Shown piece by piece: positions 1 through 6,260 of a stretch of DNA of 26,059 bases. Source of the stretch: an uncultured Muribaculaceae bacterium (GTDB taxonomy: Bacteria; Bacteroidota; Bacteroidia; Bacteroidales; Muribaculaceae); NCBI GenBank assembly GCA_910584495.1, contig CAJUAR010000040.1:1-26059 (forward strand). The letters are read 5' to 3'. The position numbers were made by a program, and so were the translations under genes. The notes under the pieces are model-generated. The model saw only the letters and a list, made by a program, of their open reading frames with translations. It was not told where the DNA came from and made no database searches. Positions within the stretch are counted from its first letter, which is position 1; each line of letters starts with the position of its first letter.

Positions 1-290
1 GTGTCCTGAATGCAGAAGTTATATACGTTGAAACCCATTTCGCCCAGCGACGATGCTGCCGAAGCACCGGCAAGGCCGGTGCCGACGACGATAATGTCGA
101 GGTTGCGCTTGTTGGCGGGGTTTACAAGGTGCTGATGGGCCTTGTAGTTGGTCCATTTCTCAGCGATAGGACCTTCGGGAATCTTTGAATCGATGGTGTA
201 CTCAGGCTGCTTGCCGGTTTCGATGTCGGCATATTCGTGCATGATGGGGCTGGAATCGATCATGCCCTCGAGCTTAGTTGTATTTGCCAT
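1..290 (-). CDS. sdhA: Fumarate reductase/succinate dehydrogenase flavoprotein subunit (N-terminal part only)
   Basis: This is the first ~96 codons of the flavoprotein; the rest lies beyond the left edge. The subunit carries covalent FAD and interconverts fumarate and succinate at the cytoplasmic face of the membrane. Translating the minus strand from the ATG at 288-290 gives MANTTKLEGMIDSS..., and about residues 65-90 read IIVVGTGLAGASAASSLGE, the Rossmann FAD-binding strand and glycine-rich loop expected near the N-terminus. The gene begins 12 bases after the cytochrome b stop codon, the C-then-A order of Bacteroidota and epsilonproteobacterial enzymes. In fermentative Bacteroidales this enzyme normally runs as a quinol:fumarate reductase, so frdA would be an equally good name. 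The identity rests on the nucleotide-binding motif plus the neighbour; the catalytic residues are out of view. Confidence 0.9.
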   Translation of the reverse strand, partial: MANTTKLEGMIDSSPIMHEYADIETGKQPEYTIDSKIPEGPIAEKWTNYKAHQHLVNPANKRNLDIIVVGTGLAGASAASSLGEMGFNVYNFCIQD

Positions 291-302
291 ATCTCTGAGT
301 GA

Positions 303-1337
303 TTATTCGTTTTCGTTATTTTGAGCGGGTTCGGCAGTGGCTGCTGGAGCGGCCATCTGTTTGGCGCGTTCGGAGCGTGCCTGAATGAACTGGCTGAACT
401 GGTTCATCTGGGCAAGTTCGGGTTTGGTGAAGCCCGGAGCCTGGATGCCGGCAAATTTGGCGATGTTCTCGGCTGTTGTTGCATAGTAGTCGCCGCGCTG
501 TGCAAAGAAGTTTGTTGCTGCATCGGCATCGGTCTGGTCGAGAGCTCCTGTTTCGGCCTGGTATTCCTCGATGAGGGCTGCGGCTTTTTCGTTCCAGAAT
601 TCGCCGTACTGTTCAACAAGTGCGGGGTCTTTGAGGAAGAATTCGTTGTGAGCCTGAACGGTGAAGAGAACGGCCTGGGCTGCGAAGAGAAGGATGACGA
701 TGGTTGTCCACCAGCATGCGATTTTCTTAGTGCGTTCGAGCCAGATGCTGCCGTTCCAGCCAATGGTCTGGAACATGGACCAGAAACCATGGTTCATATG
801 GAACCAAAGGGCTACGAAACCGATGATGTAGACAACGGGTGTCCACCAATTCTGGAAGGCGAGCTGGAGGAAGAGTGTGCCCATGGCAGGCGAGGCGGGA
901 GCTTCGTTGACGGTGGGCAGGGCAGTGAGGTCGTGGCTGATAAGCTCCTGAAGCTGCATTTTTGCCCAGAATTGAATCAGGTGAACGAAGAGGAATGCCA
1001 GAACAACGATGCCCAGCACGAGCATGTTTTTCGACGACCATTCCACACCGGGAGCATGGCCGTTGATGGCATAGCGGTCGTTACCGCGAGCCTTACGGTT
1101 CTGAATAGTGAGCCAAAGGGCATAAATAATGTGGATGATGAAGAGCAGCGCAAGGCCGGCCGATGCCACGAGGGCATACCAGTTGGCCCCGAGGAACTCG
1201 CAGACCATGTTATAGGCTGCGGGCCACAGCAGTGCCACGGAGTTCATCAACACGTGAAAAGTTACGAATAGGACAAGGCAAATGCCCGTGATGGCCATCA
1301 CGAACTTCCTTCCTATAGATGAGCTTGTTAACCACAT
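303..1337 (-). CDS. sdhC: Succinate dehydrogenase/fumarate reductase cytochrome b subunit with long C-terminal extension
   Basis: Di-heme membrane anchor that passes electrons between menaquinol and the flavoprotein/iron-sulfur subunits. Five hydrophobic helices are visible (about residues 12-38, 53-78, 104-126, 164-188 and 206-229). Histidines in four of them fit heme ligands: His28 (TFHVLMN), His69 (IIHIIY), His119 (FVHLIQFW) and His180 (WFHMNHGFW). Basic residues after helices 2 and 4 place the N-terminus in the cytoplasm and the C-terminus outside. The protein has 344 residues, whereas I recall family members of about 200-260. The excess is a hydrophilic tail (about residues 230-344) that ends in an Ala/Pro/Asn/Glu-rich stretch. 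It starts the operon and lies 12 bases upstream of the flavoprotein gene. The function is confident; the role of the tail is unknown. Confidence 0.93.
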   Translation of the reverse strand: MWLTSSSIGRKFVMAITGICLVLFVTFHVLMNSVALLWPAAYNMVCEFLGANWYALVASAGLALLFIIHIIYALWLTIQNRKARGNDRYAINGHAPGVEWSSKNMLVLGIVVLAFLFVHLIQFWAKMQLQELISHDLTALPTVNEAPASPAMGTLFLQLAFQNWWTPVVYIIGFVALWFHMNHGFWSMFQTIGWNGSIWLERTKKIACWWTTIVILLFAAQAVLFTVQAHNEFFLKDPALVEQYGEFWNEKAAALIEEYQAETGALDQTDADAATNFFAQRGDYYATTAENIAKFAGIQAPGFTKPELAQMNQFSQFIQARSERAKQMAAPAATAEPAQNNENE

Positions 1338-1423
1338 AAGATGATTGTTTAGTTGAATGAAATTATTGATTTGTTTGTGTTGTGTCGCAGGGTGTGCTCG
1401 CGGCCACTGCCGCTTCTAATGTG

Positions 1424-1455
1424 CAAATTTACATAGTTTTTTGCTTATGCCACAA
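1424..1455 (-). promoter_or_regulatory. Putative promoter of the sdh/frd operon
   Basis: On the minus strand TAAATTTG (1431 down to 1424) matches the Bacteroidota -7 box TAnnTTTG. A TTG (1455-1453) lies 21 bases upstream, an acceptable -33 element. Transcription would start near 1418, giving a leader of about 80 bases before the cytochrome b ATG at 1337. Confidence 0.5.
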
Positions 1456-1499
1456 TAATTGGCGAAAAATTTCTTCAATTTGGCTTTTTTTTGTGCTTT

Positions 1500-1521
1500 C
1501 GAGCCTCTTTTTTGAGGCTCG
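1500..1521. other. Perfect hairpin with T6 loop in the 1338-1587 intergenic region
   Basis: CGAGCCTC (1500-1507) and GAGGCTCG (1514-1521) form a perfect 8-bp stem around a loop of six T. It lies between the divergent sdh promoter and the barrel gene at 1588 and would fall in that gene's leader if transcription starts upstream. I found no TAnnTTTG box on the plus strand here, so the barrel gene's promoter is not identified. The rest of 1338-1587 shows no convincing gene. Confidence 0.45.
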
Positions 1522-1587
1522 CGGCCGAACAACATGGCGGCTACCCTTGTTTCAATGTCATAAGTCTAACTAAAAAATTCTGACATT

Positions 1588-2115
1588 ATGTTTAAGAAAG
1601 TTCTCTTATCCCTCGCTCTTGGCGTATCGACAATGTTATGTGCTTCGGCCCAGAAAGCCGAGCTTACGCTCTCCTATGGGGCCTATACCCAGATGGACGG
1701 CAGCGACATGCACGATGGCTGGCACCATGTCAACACTGCTTGGGGTGCCCTCAATGCCGGACTAAATTTCAAAATTGCCCCCAAAATATGGGTAGGTCCG
1801 TCGTACACTTTCTCTTCGACAACCACCAAGGGAGGACCCGAATGTAGCCACGTTGCCTATCATGCGGTGATGATGAACGGTCGATACCATTATTATACCA
1901 ACAGCTACGTCACTCTCTATGCCAAATTTGGCCTGGGCGTGGAATTTTCCTATATGCAGCCCTACGAACACGACAATTATACGAAAACATATTGCGCTTT
2001 CCAGGTTGTTCCTGTAGGGGCTTCGGTCGACATCAGCCGATCTCTGGGCATGTTTGCCGAACTGGGCTATGGGGCTCAGGGTGTGTTCCAGTTCGGTGTT
2101 AAATATCGTTTCTGA
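1588..2115 (+). CDS. Small outer-membrane beta-barrel protein
   Basis: Predicted 175-residue outer-membrane protein of unknown ligand. It opens with a signal peptide (MFKKVLLSLALGVSTMLCASAQ, cleavage expected after ASA). The mature part is a run of short alternating hydrophobic/polar strands rich in Tyr, Gly and Phe (for example LTLSYGAYTQ, KIWVGPSYTFSS, VTLYAKFGLGVEFSY). It ends FGVKYRF, a terminal Phe typical of barrels inserted by the Bam machinery. About eight strands are plausible, as in small OmpA/OmpX-like barrels. It appears monocistronic, with a hairpin terminator 18 bases after its stop. There are no enzymatic motifs, so no function can be assigned. Confidence 0.8.
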   Translation: MFKKVLLSLALGVSTMLCASAQKAELTLSYGAYTQMDGSDMHDGWHHVNTAWGALNAGLNFKIAPKIWVGPSYTFSSTTTKGGPECSHVAYHAVMMNGRYHYYTNSYVTLYAKFGLGVEFSYMQPYEHDNYTKTYCAFQVVPVGASVDISRSLGMFAELGYGAQGVFQFGVKYRF

Positions 2116-2133
2116 TAAATTTATCACGCTATT

Positions 2134-2166
2134 GCCGGTGGAAGGCTCTTATTGCCTTCCACCGGC
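2134..2166 (+). terminator. Hairpin terminator after the barrel gene
   Basis: GCCGGTGGAAGGC (2134-2146) and GCCTTCCACCGGC (2154-2166) form a perfect 13-bp stem with a 7-base loop, starting 18 bases after the stop at 2115. No strong T tract follows, as in the other terminators of this window. Confidence 0.75.
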
Positions 2167-2214
2167 TGTTGTGCCGAATCGTATGTTTTTATTGTCCCAA
2201 TTTGTGTTTTGTGC

Positions 2215-2244
2215 TTTGCGAAATGATAAAAGTTTGTAACTTTG
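2215..2244 (+). promoter_or_regulatory. Promoter of the frameshifted regulator gene
   Basis: TTTG (2215-2218), an 18-base spacer, then TAACTTTG (2237-2244), a close match to the Bacteroidota consensus. Transcription would start near 2251, about 50 bases before the GTG at 2303. Confidence 0.65.
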
Positions 2245-2302
2245 CAGCGTATAACCAATCGGCACAATTTTTTTATAAATCGTTGTTGATAATTGATAAG
2301 AA

Positions 2303-3370
2303 GTGAACGTGACACTTAATAGGAATAGATTGAAGATGTTAGGCAAAATATTGCCGGTGGGGGTGATAATGCTCTTGGTCATGCTGTCGTGCCACGGGGC
2401 GACCGATAAGTCGGGCCTTTCGGAGAGCGAAGCCCGAGAATTTGACAGTTTGATAAGCTTTGTCAATAAAAACAAGACACAAACCGACAAGGCCGATACA
2501 TTGATTTCATGCTTCAACCGCATTTTCGCCTTCCCGGCCGAGGAACTGTCGCATACCCAGCGAATTGCGCAAATCAACTGCTATCGCGGGGCGATGGGGG
2601 CATATTTGATTAAAGGACGCCTCGAGGATGCTATAATAGCCAATCTCGAAGGGAACTCACAAGCACATGAAATGGGGGAGAACGAAATAGAACTTCGGAG
2701 CACGATGGGCATGCTCAACATTGTGTCGGGATTGAGAATGACGGAACTCACCGACCAATATCGCCGCAGCATGCTGGAGCTTCTCAAAAAATCTACCGAC
2801 ACGTTGAATATTGTTGAGGCGCTTCTTGTCGGTGCCGGAAGCTATACCAACGAGAACAAGGCAGATTCGGCACTGGCGCTTTTCCAACAGCTCGACCGCT
2901 TTATGGCCGGCGACAGCACAGTGCTCGACCACAGTGCCAACGGCCGTTACCTATATGCGTTCGAGAAAGGGTGGCTCTATAGCGAAATTCTCGATTCGGC
3001 GCAGGCTGCAGTCAAGGTGCTGATGCCAATCTATGAGCAATATCGGCCGGTGCGTGCTGTTTTTCCGGGCTATGAGATGGTTTGCCTCAATATCGCAAAA
3101 TCCTATGAACATGCAGGCGATCAGCTCCTTGCCGACAAGTACTATGACGAGGCTACGGACTTGGTGTGTGATTACCCGTCGTTTCTGCGCTTTGAGGCTG
3201 TTGATTGGCTTCAAAAGAATTATATCGGAAAAAGGGACGACAAAAAAAACATTGATGTTGCTGCCTATGTTCATGAGTCTGCAGGAACAGTTCTACAACT
3301 ACCGCAATGCGTCGATGTTCTCTGCCTACAACGCGCAGTACCGACTTGCCGAAAAGAACCATCAGATTGA
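2303..3370 (+). pseudogene. N-terminal part of a frameshifted TPR-type membrane regulator
   Basis: Sensor half of a membrane-spanning transcription regulator whose DNA-binding half continues in another frame (3273-3986). The start is either GTG 2303 or ATG 2336; from the latter the protein opens MLGKILPVGVIMLLVMLSC, a hydrophobic export signal with an imperfect lipobox. The following ~280 residues are helical and rich in Ala, Leu and Tyr (for example LDSAQAAVKVLMPIYEQY, ICLN-like AKSYEHAGDQLLADKYYDEA), which fits degenerate TPR repeats outside the membrane. True coding ends near DVAAYVHE (about 3280); the remaining ~30 residues to the stop at 3370 are out of frame. The second half is a +1 shift away. 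An A8 run lies at 3242-3249, but the good amphipathic sequence just after it suggests the shift is nearer 3265-3285. It could be a real mutation, an assembly error or programmed slippage. Confidence 0.72.
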
Positions 3371-3986
3371 GCTTCAGCAGCGAGAGCTCGAACGCACGCG
3401 ATGGAGAGTGTTTTTCCTTATTGGTGTCGTCGTTCTCCTTTTGGCTCTGTGCGTGTGGGGCCTGCTTTTCTGGCGCGACCGTAAACGCAAACTGCGCGTG
3501 CTTTTCACCGCCATTCTCGATCGCCAACGTCAGTGGCAGCATATGCTGACGGCTAATGGTGTTGTGGCACAGCTGCCTGGGCATGAGGTTGAAAATACCG
3601 ACGAAACAAGGACGGAAGATTATGCAGAAAGGCTCACAGCCGAGCACTACCAGCGTATTATTAATGTCATGGAGAAAGAGCGTCCGTTTGTTAATCCCGA
3701 ATTCAATATCGAGAACCTCTCCCGCCTTGCGGGGCTCAACCGCAGTGTCACCAGCCGTGCCATCAACACCATGTCGGGACAGAATTTCAGCAACTGGCTG
3801 GCCGGTTACAGAGTGAACTATTTGATTGAGCTATATATCAAAACGGAAGCGTCGGAATCGTCGATGGAAACTCTCTACGAAAAAGCCGGTTTTTCGTCGC
3901 GTTCGAGCTACTATCGCCAGTTCAAAGCTGTTACAGGTATGACACCGCGTCAGTTCCGCGATCAATACAATAGAGAAAAAGAATGA
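3273..3986 (+). pseudogene. C-terminal part of the frameshifted regulator: membrane helix and AraC-type DNA-binding domain
   Basis: Output half of the regulator begun at 2303. The frame is open from about 3033, but sequence before ~3273 is the shadow of the first half. From ATG 3273 it reads MSLQEQFYNYRNASMFSAYN, then a charged coiled coil (QIELQQRELERTRWR), one transmembrane helix (FFLIGVVVLLLALCVWGLLF) and a basic stop-transfer RDRKRK. The last ~100 residues form an AraC/XylS-type double helix-turn-helix: NPEFNIENLSRLAGLNRSVT, then EKAGFSSRSSYYRQFKAVTG and MTPRQFRDQY. The architecture (extracytoplasmic TPR, one helix, coiled coil, HTH) is a known Bacteroidota one-component regulator type. 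No ribosome start is evident for this half, and without the sensor half it is unlikely to work normally. The target genes are unknown. Confidence 0.72.
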
Positions 3987-3993
3987 TTGCAAA

Positions 3994-4035
3994 CAGCAAG
4001 CGGCCGACATTTTGCAACATGTCGGCCGCTTGCTG
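3994..4035. terminator. Bidirectional hairpin terminator between convergent regulator genes
   Basis: CAGCAAGCGGCCGACAT (3994-4010) pairs perfectly with 4019-4035, giving a 17-bp stem and 8-base loop. It sits 7 bases after the plus-strand stop (3986) and 17 bases beyond the minus-strand stop (4053), so it can serve both genes. No T tract flanks it on either side. Confidence 0.8.
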
Positions 4036-4052
4036 TTGCCGGTATGCGATGA

Positions 4053-4769
4053 TTATCCGAACTTGCTGATTTTGCGCAGCTGGTGCTCGTTGATAATCTT
4101 GATTCGACGTCCGTCGACTATCAGCACTTTTTCGTTGACAAAAGTCGACAAGGTGCGGATGGCGTTGGACGTTGTCATATTCGACAAGTTCGCCAGGTCC
4201 TCGCGCGACATATAAATTTTCAACGTGCAGTTGTCGTCTTCAAATCCATAGTTGTCGAGCAGAACAATCAGCGCCTCGGCCAGGCGGCCGCGGATGTGTT
4301 TCTGCGTAAGGTTGACAATGCGTGTGTCGGAGCCTCCAAGCTGATGCGACAGCTCGTGGATGAAGAACCATGCCACAATATTGTTGTTGCGGATAATTTC
4401 TTCGACCAGCGACAGTGGTATAGCCCCCAGCGTCGATGGCTCGAAGGCAAGGGCACTGCTGACGTAGGGTTCGCGTGCAAAATAAGCTCGATAGCCGAAA
4501 TATTGCACCGGGCGGATGAGGCGCAGAATCTGCACACGTCCGCCAACCCCCTCTTTTGTCTTTTTGACCTTGCCTTTGAGGAGGCACCACAGAAATTCAG
4601 GCTCTTCGCCCTCGGCGTAAATCAACTGATTTTTTTTGAATGTATAAATCCGAAGACTTTCAATGATACGACGGCGCTCTGACTGTGTCAATATTTTCCA
4701 AATCGCTGTCAAATCGTCATGATTGCCTTTTTCAAGAGATGATTTGAGCAGCTCTATGATATTTTGCAT
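4053..4769 (-). CDS. Crp/Fnr-family transcriptional regulator
   Basis: Cytoplasmic 238-residue regulator. About residues 40-150 form a cyclic-nucleotide-binding-like jelly roll (FKKNQLIYAEGEEPEFLWCLLKGKVKKT, then RVQILRLIRPVQYFGYRAYF). A long dimerisation helix follows (IHELSHQLGGSDTRIVNLTQKHIRGRLAEAL), then a Crp-type winged helix-turn-helix around residues 185-225 (MSREDLANLSNMTTSNAIRT). It lacks the N-terminal cysteine cluster of oxygen-sensing Fnr and has only two scattered cysteines, so a 4Fe-4S sensor is unlikely. Whether it binds cAMP or any ligand cannot be told; the usual Arg/Glu phosphate-cassette pattern is not clear. It is monocistronic with a good promoter, and an 8-base direct repeat lies in its leader. 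The start at 4769 leaves a leader of only about 20 bases. Confidence 0.88.
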   Translation of the reverse strand: MQNIIELLKSSLEKGNHDDLTAIWKILTQSERRRIIESLRIYTFKKNQLIYAEGEEPEFLWCLLKGKVKKTKEGVGGRVQILRLIRPVQYFGYRAYFAREPYVSSALAFEPSTLGAIPLSLVEEIIRNNNIVAWFFIHELSHQLGGSDTRIVNLTQKHIRGRLAEALIVLLDNYGFEDDNCTLKIYMSREDLANLSNMTTSNAIRTLSTFVNEKVLIVDGRRIKIINEHQLRKISKFG

Positions 4770-4795
4770 GCCTTACAACTATGTTTTACAACTTG

Positions 4796-4826
4796 CAAAG
4801 ATACTCATTTTTTTTCAATCGCCAAA
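4796..4826 (-). promoter_or_regulatory. Promoter of the Crp/Fnr-type regulator
   Basis: On the minus strand TTTG (4826-4823), a 19-base spacer and TATCTTTG (4803-4796) match the Bacteroidota consensus closely. The start site would be near 4789. Two copies of TTACAACT (4773-4780 and 4786-4793, plus-strand reading, 13-base period) overlap the start site and leader and could be an operator. Confidence 0.7.
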
Positions 4827-4833
4827 ATTTTTG

Positions 4834-4841
4834 TAATTTTG
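4834..4841 (+). promoter_or_regulatory. Putative -7 box upstream of repeat copy 1
   Basis: TAATTTTG (4834-4841) fits TAnnTTTG on the plus strand and is divergent from the regulator promoter. No clear TTTG lies 19-21 bases upstream, only a T-rich run. If used, its transcript would enter repeat copy 1 a few bases after the start site and then the gene at 5016. Confidence 0.4.
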
Positions 4842-4853
4842 TGTTGTTTATGA

Positions 4854-4993
4854 AAGTTTCGCAAGCATAAGGTTGGCGGAAGCTCAGGCTGGTTAGGATT
4901 AAAGGGCTATGAGCCTCGGCTCGGGTAAAACTATTCTGAATTAATAACCCATTGTTTTAGCGGTATAAGCTTCGGTTGAAGCATGCGAAACTT
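4854..4993 (+). repeat. Structured intergenic repeat, copy 1 (shorter, degenerate)
   Basis: The ends are AAGTTTCGCAAGC (4854-4866) and GCATGCGAAACTT (4981-4993), inverted repeats with 12 of 13 matches. Inside are GAGCC-TC-GGCTC (4911-4922), a TAACCC motif (4945-4950) and a CTTC-GGTT-GAAG hairpin (4970-4981). The same elements occur in the same order and orientation in copy 2 (6261-6443), which is 43 bases longer. Copy 1 lacks the two internal hairpins that complete the four-way fold in copy 2. It lies between a putative promoter and the gene at 5016, so it would be part of that mRNA leader. It codes for nothing convincing. Confidence 0.75.
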
Positions 4994-5015
4994 GAATTTG
5001 TTATCAAAAACTACT

Positions 5016-5537
5016 ATGGCAGATAATTATTTGGAAAGCAGAATGGAAGCATACCATAGCGGCAAACTTGCCTCTGCGCGCTCGGCATCCCGTCGTCCGT
5101 CGGGCTCGCTGGCCCCCGGGCTGCACCTTGTCTTCCCGTCGAGCCTTGTGCTGGTATTGGCCGATGAGGCTCTCGATGCCGTGCCTTTTCTGCAAGTTTT
5201 TCGAAGCGCAGGCTTCAATGTCGGTTTTTCGTGCACCAATGGCGGGCAGCAGGCCGTCAAGGCAGCGCAGCGTTTTGGCGTGCGCTACTATCCCGACAGC
5301 TCCGCACTGATGGCAATAGTTCAAGATATTTGCCGGACATATAAAAAAGATGTCGACCAAGTGCTTGATTTGCGCAGCAGTCCCGCCGCAGGTGCCATTT
5401 TTCCAACCGAAGCGGCAAAAGCGGTAGAGCCACAGCTCCTCGCTCGCCAGCTCCTCTTCCTTCTCCATCCCGACAACGCACCGCTCTTCGCTCACCAAAC
5501 CCTCTTCGCTCTACGGGCAAGTGAATGTAAACAATGA
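5016..5537 (+). CDS. Hypothetical protein resembling a degenerate, truncated short-chain dehydrogenase
   Basis: 173-residue protein of unknown function. I place the start at ATG 5016 (MADNYLESRMEAYHSGK) because the upstream in-frame ATG at 4983 lies inside the end of repeat copy 1. Residues ~40-115 (SLVLVLADEALDAVPFLQVF, SAGFNVGFSC, AAQRFGVRYYPDSSALMAIV, VDQVLDLRS) follow the strand-helix rhythm of an SDR Rossmann fold: beta 1, helix, beta 2 after an AG.NV motif, then the D-rich strand and the DIDVLVNN position. The glycine-rich TGxxxGIG loop is replaced by ADEALDAV, and no Ser-Tyr-Lys catalytic set is present. The SDR relationship is my inference from pattern and could be wrong. The gene stands alone, 149 bases before efp. 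Confidence 0.65.
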   Translation: MADNYLESRMEAYHSGKLASARSASRRPSGSLAPGLHLVFPSSLVLVLADEALDAVPFLQVFRSAGFNVGFSCTNGGQQAVKAAQRFGVRYYPDSSALMAIVQDICRTYKKDVDQVLDLRSSPAAGAIFPTEAAKAVEPQLLARQLLFLLHPDNAPLFAHQTLFALRASECKQ

Positions 5538-5653
5538 ACAGTGGCATCTGCACTTATTTTGTCCTTGGCTCGCAAAAGGCTTCTGTCGGTGCTTTTTTTG
5601 CCGCTGTCTTTGCTTTTCACCGTGCAAATGGACTGTGATTGAAATTTTTTTAT

Positions 5654-5661
5654 TAAATTTG
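5654..5661 (+). promoter_or_regulatory. Putative efp promoter (-7 box)
   Basis: TAAATTTG (5654-5661) fits TAnnTTTG and lies 25 bases before the efp ATG at 5687. The -33 region is weak, with no TTTG at the expected distance. Confidence 0.5.
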
Positions 5662-5686
5662 CAGTCGGAATATACAACTCAACAAA

Positions 5687-6253
5687 ATGATAAACGCACA
5701 AGACATCAAAAACGGCACCTGCATCCGCATGGATGGCCGTCTGTACTTCTGCGTGGAGTTTCTCCACGTTAAGCCCGGAAAGGGCAACACTTTTATGCGC
5801 ACCAAACTGAAAGACGTGGTCGACGGCCGCGTGCTTGAACGTCGATTCAACATTGGCGAAAAGCTCGAAGACGTGCGCGTAGAACGCCGCCCCTATCAGT
5901 ATCTCTACACTGACGGTGACGACGACATCTTTATGAACAACGAAACCTTCGAACAAATTCCCATCAAGAAGGAACTCGTCTCCGGCGCCGCCTTTATGAA
6001 AGAAGGCGATACTGTAGAAGTCGTTTCCGATGCTTCGACCGAAACGGTTCTCTTTGCCGAAATGCCCATAAAGACCATTCTCAAAATCACATATAGCGAG
6101 CCCGGCATCAAAGGCGATACCGCCACCAACACCCTCAAGCCCGCCACCCTCGAAACCGGAGCAGAAATCCGTGTGCCCATCTTCGTTAACGAAGGCGACT
6201 ATGTGGAAGTTGACACTCGCGACGGTTCATATATCGCTCGTGCCAAAATGTGA
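5687..6253 (+). CDS. efp: Elongation factor P
   Basis: EF-P binds ribosomes stalled between the P and E sites and speeds peptide-bond formation at polyproline stretches. The 188-residue protein has the full three-domain form. The N-terminal KOW-like domain has the tip loop KPGKGNTF, in which Lys32 corresponds to the lysine modified in E. coli. A central OB fold follows (FMKEGDTVEVVSD), then the C-terminal OB domain with the family signature GDTATNTLKPATLETGAEIRVP and GDYVEVDTRDGSY. The length is normal. It appears to be transcribed alone from the -7 box at 5654. Its stop codon (6251-6253) is part of the direct repeat flanking structured repeat copy 2, so the element would form the start of its 3' untranslated region. 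No modification enzyme gene is in the window. Confidence 0.97.
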   Translation: MINAQDIKNGTCIRMDGRLYFCVEFLHVKPGKGNTFMRTKLKDVVDGRVLERRFNIGEKLEDVRVERRPYQYLYTDGDDDIFMNNETFEQIPIKKELVSGAAFMKEGDTVEVVSDASTETVLFAEMPIKTILKITYSEPGIKGDTATNTLKPATLETGAEIRVPIFVNEGDYVEVDTRDGSYIARAKM

Positions 6254-6260
6254 TTAATTA

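Noticed and set aside
321..1271. Open frame of 316 codons on the plus strand, antisense to the cytochrome b gene
   Set aside because: Its product is Cys/Gly/Glu-rich with no domain or signal, while the opposite strand has five helices with heme-ligand histidines. It is a shadow of that gene's codon bias.
1382..1573. 63-codon open frame upstream of the barrel gene
   Set aside because: It overlaps the sdh promoter and the T6-loop hairpin, and the product has no recognisable feature.
3242..3249. A8 run as a certain programmed frameshift site
   Set aside because: It is a candidate, but a -1 ribosomal slip gives the wrong frame, and the sequence after the run still reads well in the first frame. 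The cause is left open.
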